NCBI RefSeq assembly: GCF_030553075.1
Contig: NZ_CP130701.1
Span: 2,666,001 to 2,730,000, forward strand
Source of the DNA: Halomonas sp. I5-271120
GTDB taxonomy: Bacteria; Pseudomonadota; Gammaproteobacteria; Pseudomonadales; Halomonadaceae
Direction of reading: 5' to 3'
DNA: 64,000 nt
A program made the position numbers and the translations under genes. This document shows positions 53,781 to 61,910 of the stretch, piece after piece. Each line of letters opens with the position of its first letter. Position 1 is the first letter of the stretch. The notes below the pieces were generated by a model that searched no databases, was not told where the DNA came from, and saw only the letters and a program-made list of their open reading frames with translations.

Positions 53781-55487
53781 ATGGCAGAAACAAGCAGTGA
53801 TTACGAGCCGGTCAGCAATGGGCGGGATATACAAGGTTTGCTTGATGTCTTGAGCGAGCCAGGCGGTGCTTCACTGATGCTTGATAAGCCAGGGAGCGAG
53901 CCGCTGCCCGTCTTGTTGATGGATGTTCGTGTGGATGAATCGCTGGTATTGGATGTCAGCGCCATTCGCGAGGTGGCGGGGGACCTGAAGCGTGGGCTTG
54001 GTTTCCGGCTGCTGGGGCAAGCGCGATCCAAGCTGGTGCGTACACCGGTGCTGAATACCTCGCAGGCGTATGAATTCGAAGGCCGGCTGTTATGTGAGGT
54101 GCCTTATCCTGAGCAGTTGGAGGTGTTGCAGCGTCGTGACAATTTCCGCGCTGAGTTGAACATGAGCATGGACGCCACTGTGCTGCTGGGTCATGCACAA
54201 GACCGCGAGCCTTTGCAGGGGGCGCTAAAGAACCTTTCGCTTGAAGGAGCGTTGGTCGTTCTGCCGCTGGGAACGGGGTCGGTGCTGGCGTCTGCATCAT
54301 CCACAATCCGACTCAAGCTGATCTTTCCCAATGGCAGTCAGTTGGAGGTCAATGGGGCCTTGCGCCACGATCACTCTGACCATGATCGACAAGTCATGTT
54401 TGCGGGCTTTGAGTTCATGGGATGCAGCCCTGAGCAAGAGAGGCAGTTGTGGTTCTTCGTGCGTGAGATCGAGCGTGAAGCGGCCCGGCGTGCCAGGGAA
54501 AGTGCCAGTGAAGGGAGCCCCGCAAAAGAACGTTCTCCCTTGTTTCAGGCAAGCGAGCAGAAGCCAGTTTGCGCGGCATCCAATCACAATGAATTTGCCA
54601 CGCCAATGGCGCGAAGGCTGTCACGCCTTGCCGCCTACCTAGATAACCAGCTCTTTGCGCTAAAGCAGGGGCGCCGCTTGGATTCCATTCAGTTGTCGCG
54701 TCATGCTGATCGTCTGTTGGCATTGCTTGATGAGGACCGTGAAGCGGTGCTTTTTGCGCTTGTCTGCATGCAGCGTGAATCGGTGTTGGTTCAGCATGGG
54801 TTGGCCGTTGCCGTTCGTCTGGCGGATATCGCCGGTCAGCACTCCATGCCCCGGGATCTGCGCAAGGCCTTGTTGGCCTGTGCCATGGTGCACGACTTGG
54901 GCAAGGCGCTATTGCCTGATGGCCTACGCCAGGCAACTTCGCTGGATCAGGCCCAGTACCGTGAACTCCAAGTTCATGTGGAAAGCGTCATGAGTAGTCT
55001 CGCGGAATGTCACTGGTTGTCTCGTGCTGTCATTCAGGCGGTGGTTGGCGGTGCCAACGAGCGTCTGGATGGCACTGGATATCCGCGTGGGTTGCAAGGT
55101 GAACAACTGCACGAGCTTGCCCGGCTAATGGCAGTGGTGGACGTCATCGATGCGATGGGGCGCGACCGCCCGGACCGCGCCGCCTGGCCGATCGATGCTA
55201 TCTACAAGCATCTGCTGGAACAGCCTCAGCAGTTCGACCAGCGCTGGGTCCGGCGCTATATCCGTCATTTTGGCGTCGTTCCTATCGGTACCCTGGTTCG
55301 CTACGCCGGTGGTGAGTTGGCCAGGGTATTGCGGGTAGATGAGCGAGGACAGCCTTCCCGCGTTTGGATGACTGAGGGTCTAGCTGCTCCTGAGCCGAAG
55401 ACGCTGGGGGCAATGCTGGAGGGGAGGGCCCTGGCGCAACTTGGTAAGCCGACCGAAAGGTTGGCCGTGCCGGCAAGTGATTCCTGA
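53781..55487 (+). CDS. YcgR/PilZ-HD-GYP fusion protein (flagellar brake with degenerate phosphodiesterase)
   Basis: 568 aa from ATG 53781. Residues ~15-110 resemble the YcgR N-terminal domain. Residues ~115-230 are a PilZ domain with both c-di-GMP motifs, R-x3-R at R119/R123 and NLSLEG at 151-156. Residues ~340-500 are an HD-GYP-like domain: VHDLGK (H371, D372), a His at HVESVM, and ANERLDGTGYPRGL. The normal HHE is replaced by ANE, so two metal ligands are missing. By homology it should slow the motor when c-di-GMP is high; whether it can still cleave c-di-GMP is doubtful. Sigma-28 controlled, between fliC and fliD. Confidence 0.8.
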   Translation: MAETSSDYEPVSNGRDIQGLLDVLSEPGGASLMLDKPGSEPLPVLLMDVRVDESLVLDVSAIREVAGDLKRGLGFRLLGQARSKLVRTPVLNTSQAYEFEGRLLCEVPYPEQLEVLQRRDNFRAELNMSMDATVLLGHAQDREPLQGALKNLSLEGALVVLPLGTGSVLASASSTIRLKLIFPNGSQLEVNGALRHDHSDHDRQVMFAGFEFMGCSPEQERQLWFFVREIEREAARRARESASEGSPAKERSPLFQASEQKPVCAASNHNEFATPMARRLSRLAAYLDNQLFALKQGRRLDSIQLSRHADRLLALLDEDREAVLFALVCMQRESVLVQHGLAVAVRLADIAGQHSMPRDLRKALLACAMVHDLGKALLPDGLRQATSLDQAQYRELQVHVESVMSSLAECHWLSRAVIQAVVGGANERLDGTGYPRGLQGEQLHELARLMAVVDVIDAMGRDRPDRAAWPIDAIYKHLLEQPQQFDQRWVRRYIRHFGVVPIGTLVRYAGGELARVLRVDERGQPSRVWMTEGLAAPEPKTLGAMLEGRALAQLGKPTERLAVPASDS

Positions 55488-55540
55488 AGGCGGGGTGCTT
55501 GAGGGCAGGATGCTCGAGGATGGATTGCGTGATGTGTTCC

Positions 55541-55567
55541 TCAAGTTCTCCTGCTAGTCGCCGATAG
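55541..55567 (+). promoter_or_regulatory. Sigma-28 promoter of the fliD operon
   Basis: TCAAGTTC - 11 bp - GCCGATAG, about 87 bp upstream of the fliD start. Confidence 0.82.
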
Positions 55568-55653
55568 GTGAAATAACGGCAATTTAAGAAGCTATTCGGC
55601 CCCTCGCGGTGGCGCTCTACTTGGCAGAATGGCTTGCAACAGGAGGCACCGGC

Positions 55654-57042
55654 ATGGCGACTATTTCATCACTGGGCATCGGCTCGGGGCTCGATCTAAA
55701 CGGGCTGCTGGATCAGCTCAAGAGCGCTGAGCGCGAAAAGCTCGCGCCTATCACGCAGCAACAGAAGAGCTACCAGTCGCAGATTTCTGCCTATGGGCAG
55801 CTTGAGAGTGCGCTATCTAATTTTCAGGATGCCTCCGCCAAGCTGAATGACGCCGAGTTCTTTCAGGGCGTGACCAGCGAGGTGACCGGCAGTGCCGTGA
55901 CGGCAGCAGGGGGCACCGATGCTGCGCCGGGTCGATACGATATCAATGTTACGAAGCTTGCCAGGGCTCAAAGCCTGGCGGCTAATGGCGTTGATGATAG
56001 CACCCGGGCGTTGAATTCCGCCGCCGGCACTCTGACGCTGAGCGTCGGGGGCGGTGCAGGCACGGATATCGCCATCGCTGCCGATAGCTCGCTCGAGGAT
56101 GTGCGCGACAGCATTAATGCGTCTGGCGCCGGTATACAGGCCTCAATCGTCAATGATGGTGATGCTGCCAATCCCTACCGACTGGTGTTGACTTCCGAGG
56201 CCACGGGCACCGAGTCGGAAATGGATGTGTCTTACAGCGATCCCGGCAGTGAGCTCGGAGGTCTGATGGACTATGACAGTGCCGGTGGCTCAGGCGGCAG
56301 CATGACGCAATCGGTCGCGGCTGAAGATGCTGCCCTCAGCGTCAATGGTATCTCTATCTCCAGTCAGTCCAATACCGTCGAAGGCGCGGTACAGGGCGTG
56401 ACGTTGTCGCTTGCGGAAACCGGTACCGCAACCCTTGCGGTCGAGCGAGATAACGGCGCCGTGGAATCCGCCGTAAAGGGCTTTGTCGACAGCTACAACA
56501 AGTTGCAGTCGAAGATAGCTGATCTGACCAGTTTCAATGCAGAAACCGGTGATGCGGGTGAATTGCTGGGAGATGGCACGCTCCGCAGCGTCGAATCTCA
56601 ACTCCGCAATGCCCTGGGCGGCAGTGCCGGGGACGGCACTTTCAAGGTGCTCTCGGACGTCGGCATCAGCCTGCAGGTTGATGGCTCGCTTGAGCTCGAT
56701 GAAAAGGCGCTTGGCGATGCAGTTGACAATGACCTTGCCGCCCTCGGTGAGTTTTTTACCGGTGCCGATGAGGCGGGCGGCATGGCCGGTCAGGTCGATG
56801 CCGTGCTGGGGCGTATGCTTGAAGAAGGAGGCCTGGTTGCAAACTCGACCCAAGGCCTTAAAGACAGCATCGAGCGCCTGGGTGAGCGCTACACGCGCAC
56901 TGAGGAAAATATTAACGACACGATCGCTCGCTACCGTACTCAGTTCGCCCAACTGGACAGCATGATCGCCAACATGAACTCGACGAGCAGCTACTTGACC
57001 CAGCAGTTTGACAATATGAACGCTCAGCTGGGTAAAAACTAG
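55654..57042 (+). CDS. fliD: Filament cap protein FliD (HAP2)
   Basis: 462 aa from ATG 55654, with ACAGGAGG upstream. N-terminal MATISSLGIGSGLDLNGLLDQLKSAEREKLAPITQQQKSYQSQISAYGQL and the C-terminal coiled coil YTRTEENINDTIARYRTQFAQLDSMIANMNSTSSYLTQQFDNMNAQLGKN are FliD signatures. It caps the filament and lets flagellin polymerise. First gene of fliD-S-T-fliK2-fhlB. Confidence 0.94.
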   Translation: MATISSLGIGSGLDLNGLLDQLKSAEREKLAPITQQQKSYQSQISAYGQLESALSNFQDASAKLNDAEFFQGVTSEVTGSAVTAAGGTDAAPGRYDINVTKLARAQSLAANGVDDSTRALNSAAGTLTLSVGGGAGTDIAIAADSSLEDVRDSINASGAGIQASIVNDGDAANPYRLVLTSEATGTESEMDVSYSDPGSELGGLMDYDSAGGSGGSMTQSVAAEDAALSVNGISISSQSNTVEGAVQGVTLSLAETGTATLAVERDNGAVESAVKGFVDSYNKLQSKIADLTSFNAETGDAGELLGDGTLRSVESQLRNALGGSAGDGTFKVLSDVGISLQVDGSLELDEKALGDAVDNDLAALGEFFTGADEAGGMAGQVDAVLGRMLEEGGLVANSTQGLKDSIERLGERYTRTEENINDTIARYRTQFAQLDSMIANMNSTSSYLTQQFDNMNAQLGKN

Positions 57043-57101
57043 CCGCCTGAGCAGCACCAGAAGTGTCAGCCACCAATGATGCTGAATATGAGGAAATGAT
57101 C

Positions 57102-57521
57102 ATGAGTGCCATGAGAGGAGCTGCCGCTTACAGCAAGGGAGCCAAGGCTTATGCTCGCGTCGGCGTCGAAAGCGGCGTGATGTCGGCCACACCGCATCAG
57201 CTCATTACCATGCTGTTCGACGGTGCGCAGGCATCGATTCGGAAGGCGCGCATTTATATGCAGGATGGCAATGTGGCGGAGAAAGGCCTCGCTATTTCCA
57301 AGGCATTAGATATCGTCAACAACGGCCTGCAGGCCGCGCTAGATGCTGAAAAAGGCGGGGAAATTGCCGAGCGGCTGTGGTCACTTTATGACTACGTGTC
57401 CCGGCTGCTAATGGAAGCTAATCTGCGCAATGATCCCGAACGTCTTGATGAGGCCTCGGCTCTTCTCGAGAATATCGGTTCTGCCTGGCGTGAGATCGGT
57501 GGCCGGTCTGACGGGGTGTGA
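57102..57521 (+). CDS. fliS: Flagellin export chaperone FliS
   Basis: 139 aa from ATG 57102, with GAGGAAA upstream. AYARVGVESGVMSATPHQLITMLFDGAQASIRKARIYMQDGNVAEKGLAISKALDIVNNGLQAALD is the FliS pattern, a four-helix bundle that holds the flagellin C-terminus until export. Confidence 0.94.
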   Translation: MSAMRGAAAYSKGAKAYARVGVESGVMSATPHQLITMLFDGAQASIRKARIYMQDGNVAEKGLAISKALDIVNNGLQAALDAEKGGEIAERLWSLYDYVSRLLMEANLRNDPERLDEASALLENIGSAWREIGGRSDGV

Positions 57522-57522
57522 C

Positions 57523-57930
57523 ATGACTGAGCGGCGGTTCGAAGAAGGCAATGGTGCCCATGCAGATATTATTTCCGGTTATGAGGCGCTGTTGGAGCGC
57601 TCAAGCCGAATGCTAGCCTTTGCCTGCGAAGAAGATTGGAGCCGCCTGCTCGAGGAAGAAGCGAGCTATGTGATCGAGGTCGAGCGACTGTCCAGAATCG
57701 AGGCCGGTCAAGCCTTGAATGCCGTCCAAAGCGAGCGAAAGGCGATGTTGCTTGAGCGCATTCTTGAAGGCGACCTGGAAATTCGCCGTCGACTTAACAA
57801 GCGGCGCGACGAGCTTGGCGCCCTGCTGAATGCCAGCCAGCGCAAGCGTTCGGTTGATAGCGCGTATGGGGGCGCCGCCGGGTCTCAGGTGCTTGGTGGT
57901 TCTTCGCGGTTCAAGAAGGGTGATGCTTGA
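57523..57930 (+). CDS. fliT: FliT-like flagellar chaperone
   Basis: 135 aa from ATG 57523, one base after the fliS stop. Helical and charged: ADIISGYEALLERSSRMLAFACEEDWSRLLEEEASYVIEVERL, then ERKAMLLERILEGDLEIRRRLNKRRDELGALLNASQRKRSV; this pattern is FliT-like. FliT is the export chaperone of FliD and in enterics also antagonises FlhDC. The call is mainly by position and helical pattern. Confidence 0.78.
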   Translation: MTERRFEEGNGAHADIISGYEALLERSSRMLAFACEEDWSRLLEEEASYVIEVERLSRIEAGQALNAVQSERKAMLLERILEGDLEIRRRLNKRRDELGALLNASQRKRSVDSAYGGAAGSQVLGGSSRFKKGDA

Positions 57931-59261
57931 GCGGTATCACGCCTTTGATCGATACCCTGCTCCATCAGGTGTTGGGGAAGCGGGTCGATGTACCCGTGCC
58001 GCGAGAACTCAATGCTCCGGTTCAGCCTTCGAGCCCAAGTGATGCCGTTCAAGCACTGCGCAGTGACTCACGGCTGGATCCGCGTCAGGGAACGGTTTCC
58101 ACCCCGTTGGTCGGCCGTTCCGTTGGTCAGGGAGTTTTGCCCTCAGATGTATCCCGGCCTGGGGCTCAGCCCTCTACCCAAACGCACTTCAGCCCGTCGG
58201 CGCAAACCATCGCGAGCGTGCTCGACCGTTTCCCGGCTCCACCCTCCACGCTGCGCGTTCAAGGCCCCTTGCTGCCTACCGAGGCGAGTACTGCACCATC
58301 CACTCAAGTAGCCTCTCGGCTCCAGCAGAGCATTGAGACAAGTGGGCTTTTCTACGAATCGCATTTGTCAAAGTGGTACCGCGGTGAGCTTCCGCGACAG
58401 CAGCTGGCGCTCGAGCCCCAGATGAATCGCGCTAATAGCGCCAACCTCTTTCAACAACTGACGCCGATCACTACTGCGCCGTCGCCTATGTCATTGCCAT
58501 CGCCCACGCCCACGCCCATGTCAGGCTCAGCCTGGGCTAGCATCATTGTGGGCTCCGTGCCAGTGGGCAACCCAGAGATGAGTGCTCGCAGTGCAGCGGG
58601 GGGGGCAACGTCTGCCTCGCCGGGTGGGTCAGTCAGTCCAGCAGCCAGTTCAGGCGCCGGGGCCGCTCTTGGTTCTAATGCTTCTGCAATGGCGCAGACG
58701 TCAGGCGTTAGTCCTAATCCTGCTGGGGGAGGTCCGGCGCTGCAAGCCTACCAACAAGGGGGCGGCGCTGAACGCACAGAAATGCCACTGCCGCCCGCTG
58801 GTGCGGAGCGTTCACATCATGCCTCGGCGAGTGTTGATGGCCTGGATGACGCACAGCAGAATGTGGTGCGACATCAATTGGAAATGCTTGCGACCCCGTC
58901 GCCTGTGTTGCGGTGGGAGGGGGATGTTTGGTCGGGTGTGTTCATGGCGCTCATCGTACAGATGCCTCAGGGAGGGCAGCGCGGCGGCGAGCAGTCGGCA
59001 TCTGATGAACCTGACGAAGAAGCCGACCAGGGTGCCTGGCAGACGCAAATGTCGCTGCGGGTGGCGGGCCTTGGGAGCCTGGATGTGATGTTGCGTTTTG
59101 CTCCCAAGCAGCTGGATATTACGCTGTCTGCCGAGAATCAGGAGGTTCTGGCCAGGCTGCATACGGGTGAGGCTGACTTGCGTTCACGTTTGCAGGCCTG
59201 CGGTTTTGAGGCCGTCGGTTTGCATTTGATTGAGCGGCAAGGAAAAGGAGGCTCTGTATGA
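57927..59261 (+). CDS. Second FliK-like hook-length control protein
   Basis: 444 aa starting at TTG 57927 (TTGA overlap with the fliT stop, AAGGGTG upstream). The N-terminal ~200 residues are Pro/Ser-rich with a GLFYESHLSKWYRGELPRQQLALEP motif; the middle is low complexity; the C-terminal ~100 residues (TQMSLRVAGLGSLDVMLRFAPKQLDITLSAENQEVLARLHTGEADLRSRLQACGFEAVGLHLI) look like a FliK Flg_hook C-domain. The window also has a canonical fliK at 39903, so this is a paralogue, paired with fhlB. Confidence 0.72.
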   Translation: MSGITPLIDTLLHQVLGKRVDVPVPRELNAPVQPSSPSDAVQALRSDSRLDPRQGTVSTPLVGRSVGQGVLPSDVSRPGAQPSTQTHFSPSAQTIASVLDRFPAPPSTLRVQGPLLPTEASTAPSTQVASRLQQSIETSGLFYESHLSKWYRGELPRQQLALEPQMNRANSANLFQQLTPITTAPSPMSLPSPTPTPMSGSAWASIIVGSVPVGNPEMSARSAAGGATSASPGGSVSPAASSGAGAALGSNASAMAQTSGVSPNPAGGGPALQAYQQGGGAERTEMPLPPAGAERSHHASASVDGLDDAQQNVVRHQLEMLATPSPVLRWEGDVWSGVFMALIVQMPQGGQRGGEQSASDEPDEEADQGAWQTQMSLRVAGLGSLDVMLRFAPKQLDITLSAENQEVLARLHTGEADLRSRLQACGFEAVGLHLIERQGKGGSV

Positions 59262-59533
59262 GTGCTAACTCTCGGGGCGAGCGGCGCCAGGCTGTGGCCC
59301 TGGCGTATCACCAAGGCGACCGGGCGCCGCATGTGGTTGCCAAGGGCTACGGTGATATGGCGGGTCGCATCATTGAGGCGGCACGGGAAAACGATATTTT
59401 TGTCCATGATGCGCCTGCATTAGTAAACATGCTCATGCAGCTCGACCTTGATGAAAAGATCCCGTCTGAGCTATATCAGGTGATTGCTGAATTACTGGTC
59501 TGGGTTCGTGATTTGGTGCCCCAGGCTGACTGA
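59258..59533 (+). CDS. fhlB: FhlB, homologue of the FlhB cytosolic domain
   Basis: 91 aa from ATG 59258 (ATGA overlap with the previous stop, AAAGGAGG upstream). Pattern AVALAYHQGDRAPHVVAKGYGDMAGRIIEAARENDIFVHDAPALVNMLMQLDLDEKIPSELYQVIAELLVWV is that of the C-terminal part of FlhB/YscU after the NPTH cleavage site, without membrane helices. Such FhlB proteins can stand in for the FlhB C-domain in substrate switching. Confidence 0.85.
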   Translation: MSANSRGERRQAVALAYHQGDRAPHVVAKGYGDMAGRIIEAARENDIFVHDAPALVNMLMQLDLDEKIPSELYQVIAELLVWVRDLVPQAD

Positions 59534-59914
59534 CCGAGGGGCGGAGAACGTCACCTTGTCGATGGCTCTGCTTCTCATATCCTTTTCCCCCACGCTCTTC
59601 CCCCCCTTACAGAGATAATGAGCAAGCTAATCTCTTTCCGCGTAATGAAAAGAAAAAAAATGTATCTTAATGAAAGTTTCGTCAGTCTGGCATAAGCATT
59701 TTCCCGCCACGTATATGGTCCCCTTTGTGCAATTTACGGCCTTACACCCCTGCTTTTCTCCGGTTACGCCTTTGTAACCCGCTGGCGAAGGTTCGCTGGC
59801 GTACGGTTGAAAATGTAATGCTAAAAAACTAACAATGGCCAAAAGAAAGATCAGGCACTCCCTAAAAAAGCTGATGCACCTAGTCAGACATTGTCATGAT
59901 CATTTAATAATTGC
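59534..59914. promoter_or_regulatory. AT-rich leader region of flhDC
   Basis: A 381-bp gap whose AT content (A-tracts such as GAAAAGAAAAAAAA) is much higher than its surroundings. No ORF with coding character is convincing here. Its size and composition resemble the long, multi-input flhDC regulatory regions of other bacteria. No CRP-type box was identified by eye. Confidence 0.45.
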
Positions 59915-59935
59915 ATGCCTTCGCAGGGGTCAGGA

Positions 59936-60274
59936 ATGGTTAATCAGCAGCTCTTGGATGAAATCCAAGACTTGAATCTGTCGTATTTGCTATTGGCTCA
60001 GCGTCTGTTGGCCGAAGACCGGGCCATGGCCATGTTTAGGCTCAAGGTCGATGGAGAGATGGCTGATCTTCTTGCCTCACTCTCGGCGCGCCAGCTTGGT
60101 CAGCTCTCACGCACCAACCAATTGCTTTGCCAATTAAGCCTGGGGGATGCTGCTCAGTTGCAGGCTCTGGTCCGGCAGAGGCGCGAACATGGCCTTATCC
60201 ACACGCATGCGTCAATGCTGCTGTCACAGGTTGCATCCACCTCGACAAGCCAGTCGACTGGAGGCCTGGCATGA
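59936..60274 (+). CDS. flhD: Flagellar master regulator subunit FlhD
   Basis: 112 aa from ATG 59936, with CAGGGGTCAGGA upstream; an ATG at 59915 adds seven residues. [66 protein letters not shown] matches the FlhD pattern, including the conserved NQLxC Cys. FlhD with FlhC activates class II flagellar promoters. Overlaps flhC by 4 bp. Confidence 0.93.
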   Translation: MVNQQLLDEIQDLNLSYLLLAQRLLAEDRAMAMFRLKVDGEMADLLASLSARQLGQLSRTNQLLCQLSLGDAAQLQALVRQRREHGLIHTHASMLLSQVASTSTSQSTGGLA

Positions 60275-60867
60275 GCGAAAAGAGCCTGGTGCTGGAGATG
60301 CAGCAAATCCAGATGGCCGTTGAGCTGATCGAGCTCGGTGCTCGATTACAGGTTCTCGAAACTGAAACTGAACTCAGTCGTGGTCGGTTGATCAGGCTAT
60401 ACAAGGAAGTGCGCGGCATGTCGCCTCCCAAGGGGATGCTGCCATTTTCTACTGACTGGTTTATTACTTGGCTACCTAATATCCACTCCTCTCTGTTTTA
60501 TAATTATTATCATCGCCTTTCCGTCGACTGTGATTGCGATCGCATGGAGGCCTTTGTCAAGGCCTTTCGGCTTTACCTTGAGCAGGTTGAGCTGGACGGC
60601 GCCGAGCCGGTTCTGGGTCTGACGCGAGCCTGGACGCTGGTGCGATTCTTCGAAAGTGAGTTGCTTGAATTGGCCACCTGCACATCGTGCCGTGGTCAGT
60701 TCGTGGCTCATGCACATACGCCAACTCAGGAGTTTGTTTGTGGGATCTGTCAGCCGCCCTCCAGGGCCGGCAAGACACGCAAGCGTATTGCCAAGGCAAA
60801 CGAGGATGTGCGCACTGCCAGTCTAGGCTCGCCTGAGCGTCGTGCCGCAGCATCGCGTATGTCATGA
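60271..60867 (+). CDS. flhC: Flagellar master regulator subunit FlhC
   Basis: 198 aa from ATG 60271. It matches Flh[65 protein letters not shown], and a zinc site of two Cys-x2-Cys pairs ([10 protein letters not shown] and VCGICQPP). Zinc-bound FlhC provides the DNA-binding part of FlhD4C2. The longer open frame from 60127 overlaps flhD and is not used. Confidence 0.94.
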   Translation: MSEKSLVLEMQQIQMAVELIELGARLQVLETETELSRGRLIRLYKEVRGMSPPKGMLPFSTDWFITWLPNIHSSLFYNYYHRLSVDCDCDRMEAFVKAFRLYLEQVELDGAEPVLGLTRAWTLVRFFESELLELATCTSCRGQFVAHAHTPTQEFVCGICQPPSRAGKTRKRIAKANEDVRTASLGSPERRAAASRMS

Positions 60868-60905
60868 GTAAAACGGCGGTGTGAGAAATAGCTTCCCTGC
60901 TGATG

Positions 60906-60931
60906 CCCTGGCCCGATCGCCAGGGTTTTTT
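60906..60931 (+). terminator. Terminator of flhDC
   Basis: CCCTGGC / GCCAGGG 7-bp stem with a 6-nt loop followed by TTTTTT, 38 bp after the flhC stop. Confidence 0.85.
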
Positions 60932-60964
60932 CGTTGCTGACTGACGTTTTTTCCCTTCTGGGCC

Positions 60965-60991
60965 TCAAGGCCTTCGACACATTGCCGATAG
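60965..60991 (+). promoter_or_regulatory. Sigma-28 promoter of the motAB-cheA operon
   Basis: TCAAGGCC - 11 bp - GCCGATAG, 40 bp upstream of the motA start. Confidence 0.83.
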
Positions 60992-61031
60992 GTGTATAAG
61001 ACGCCATTCGCCGCAGTGAAGGACGTAGCTT

Positions 61032-61910
61032 GTGTTTATACCTCTCGGGTTCATTATCGTAACGTTGTCGGTCTTCGGCGGTTTTGCCCTCGCCGGTGGC
61101 GAGCTCGGCCCTCTCTACCAGCCCACCGAATTTCTGATGATTTTCGGTGGTGCCTTGGGCGCTTTCATTGCTGCCAACAACGGCAAGGCAATGAAGGCGA
61201 CGATCAAGAGCTTTTCCAAGCTCAAGCGTACTGCCAAGTATGACAAGCAGACCTATATGGAAGTCATGGCAGTGTTGTACAAGCTGCTGAGCAAGGTCCG
61301 TCGCGAAGGCATGCTGGGCATCGAGCGAGATATTGACGCGCCTGAGGATAGCCCGCTTTTCACTGAGCATCCGCGGGTCGTCAATGATCCTATGATCATG
61401 AATTTTATCACCGACTATTTGCGTCTAATGGTCAGTGGTGGCATGGATCCCCATCAGTTAGATGAACTGATGCTGCATGAGATCGAAGCCTTCGAACACG
61501 AGGCGCACATCCCCGCGGATGCCTTGGCCAAGGTTGGTGATGGCCTTCCTGCATTCGGTATCGTGGCGGCGGTCATGGGGGTGGTAAAAGCATTGAGTTC
61601 CGCGGATGCAGGAGCGGAGCAGATGGGCGTGATGATTGCCCATGCCTTGGTGGGAACCTTTCTCGGCATCTTGCTCGGCTATGGTTTCTTCAACCCATTG
61701 TCGAGCCGCATTGACCGCCAGGTTCAGGAAGGCGTCAAGATGCTGCAGTGCATTCGCGTGACCCTGCTGGCTAGCCTCAATGGCTATGCGCCCCAGTTGG
61801 CAGTTGAGTTCGGTCGCAAGGCACTGCATAGCGAGGAGCGGCCTGGTTTTGCCGAGCTTGAAGAGCATGTGCGATCAGCTAAGGCCTCTGCTGGAACGGG
61901 AGGCGCATGA
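61032..61910 (+). CDS. motA: Flagellar stator protein MotA
   Basis: 292 aa starting at GTG 61032. MFIPLGFIIVTLSVFGGFALAGGELGPLYQPTEFLMIFGGALGAFIAANNGKAMKATI resembles enterobacterial MotA; charged residues R90 and E98 of the cytosolic loop are at the same positions as in E. coli. Four helices. It forms the proton channel with MotB. Overlaps motB by 4 bp. Confidence 0.95.
   Translation: MFIPLGFIIVTLSVFGGFALAGGELGPLYQPTEFLMIFGGALGAFIAANNGKAMKATIKSFSKLKRTAKYDKQTYMEVMAVLYKLLSKVRREGMLGIERDIDAPEDSPLFTEHPRVVNDPMIMNFITDYLRLMVSGGMDPHQLDELMLHEIEAFEHEAHIPADALAKVGDGLPAFGIVAAVMGVVKALSSADAGAEQMGVMIAHALVGTFLGILLGYGFFNPLSSRIDRQVQEGVKMLQCIRVTLLASLNGYAPQLAVEFGRKALHSEERPGFAELEEHVRSAKASAGTGGA

Noticed and set aside
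59627..59842. 71-aa reverse ORF in the flhDC upstream region
   Set aside because: AT-rich region with random codon use; more likely regulatory DNA.
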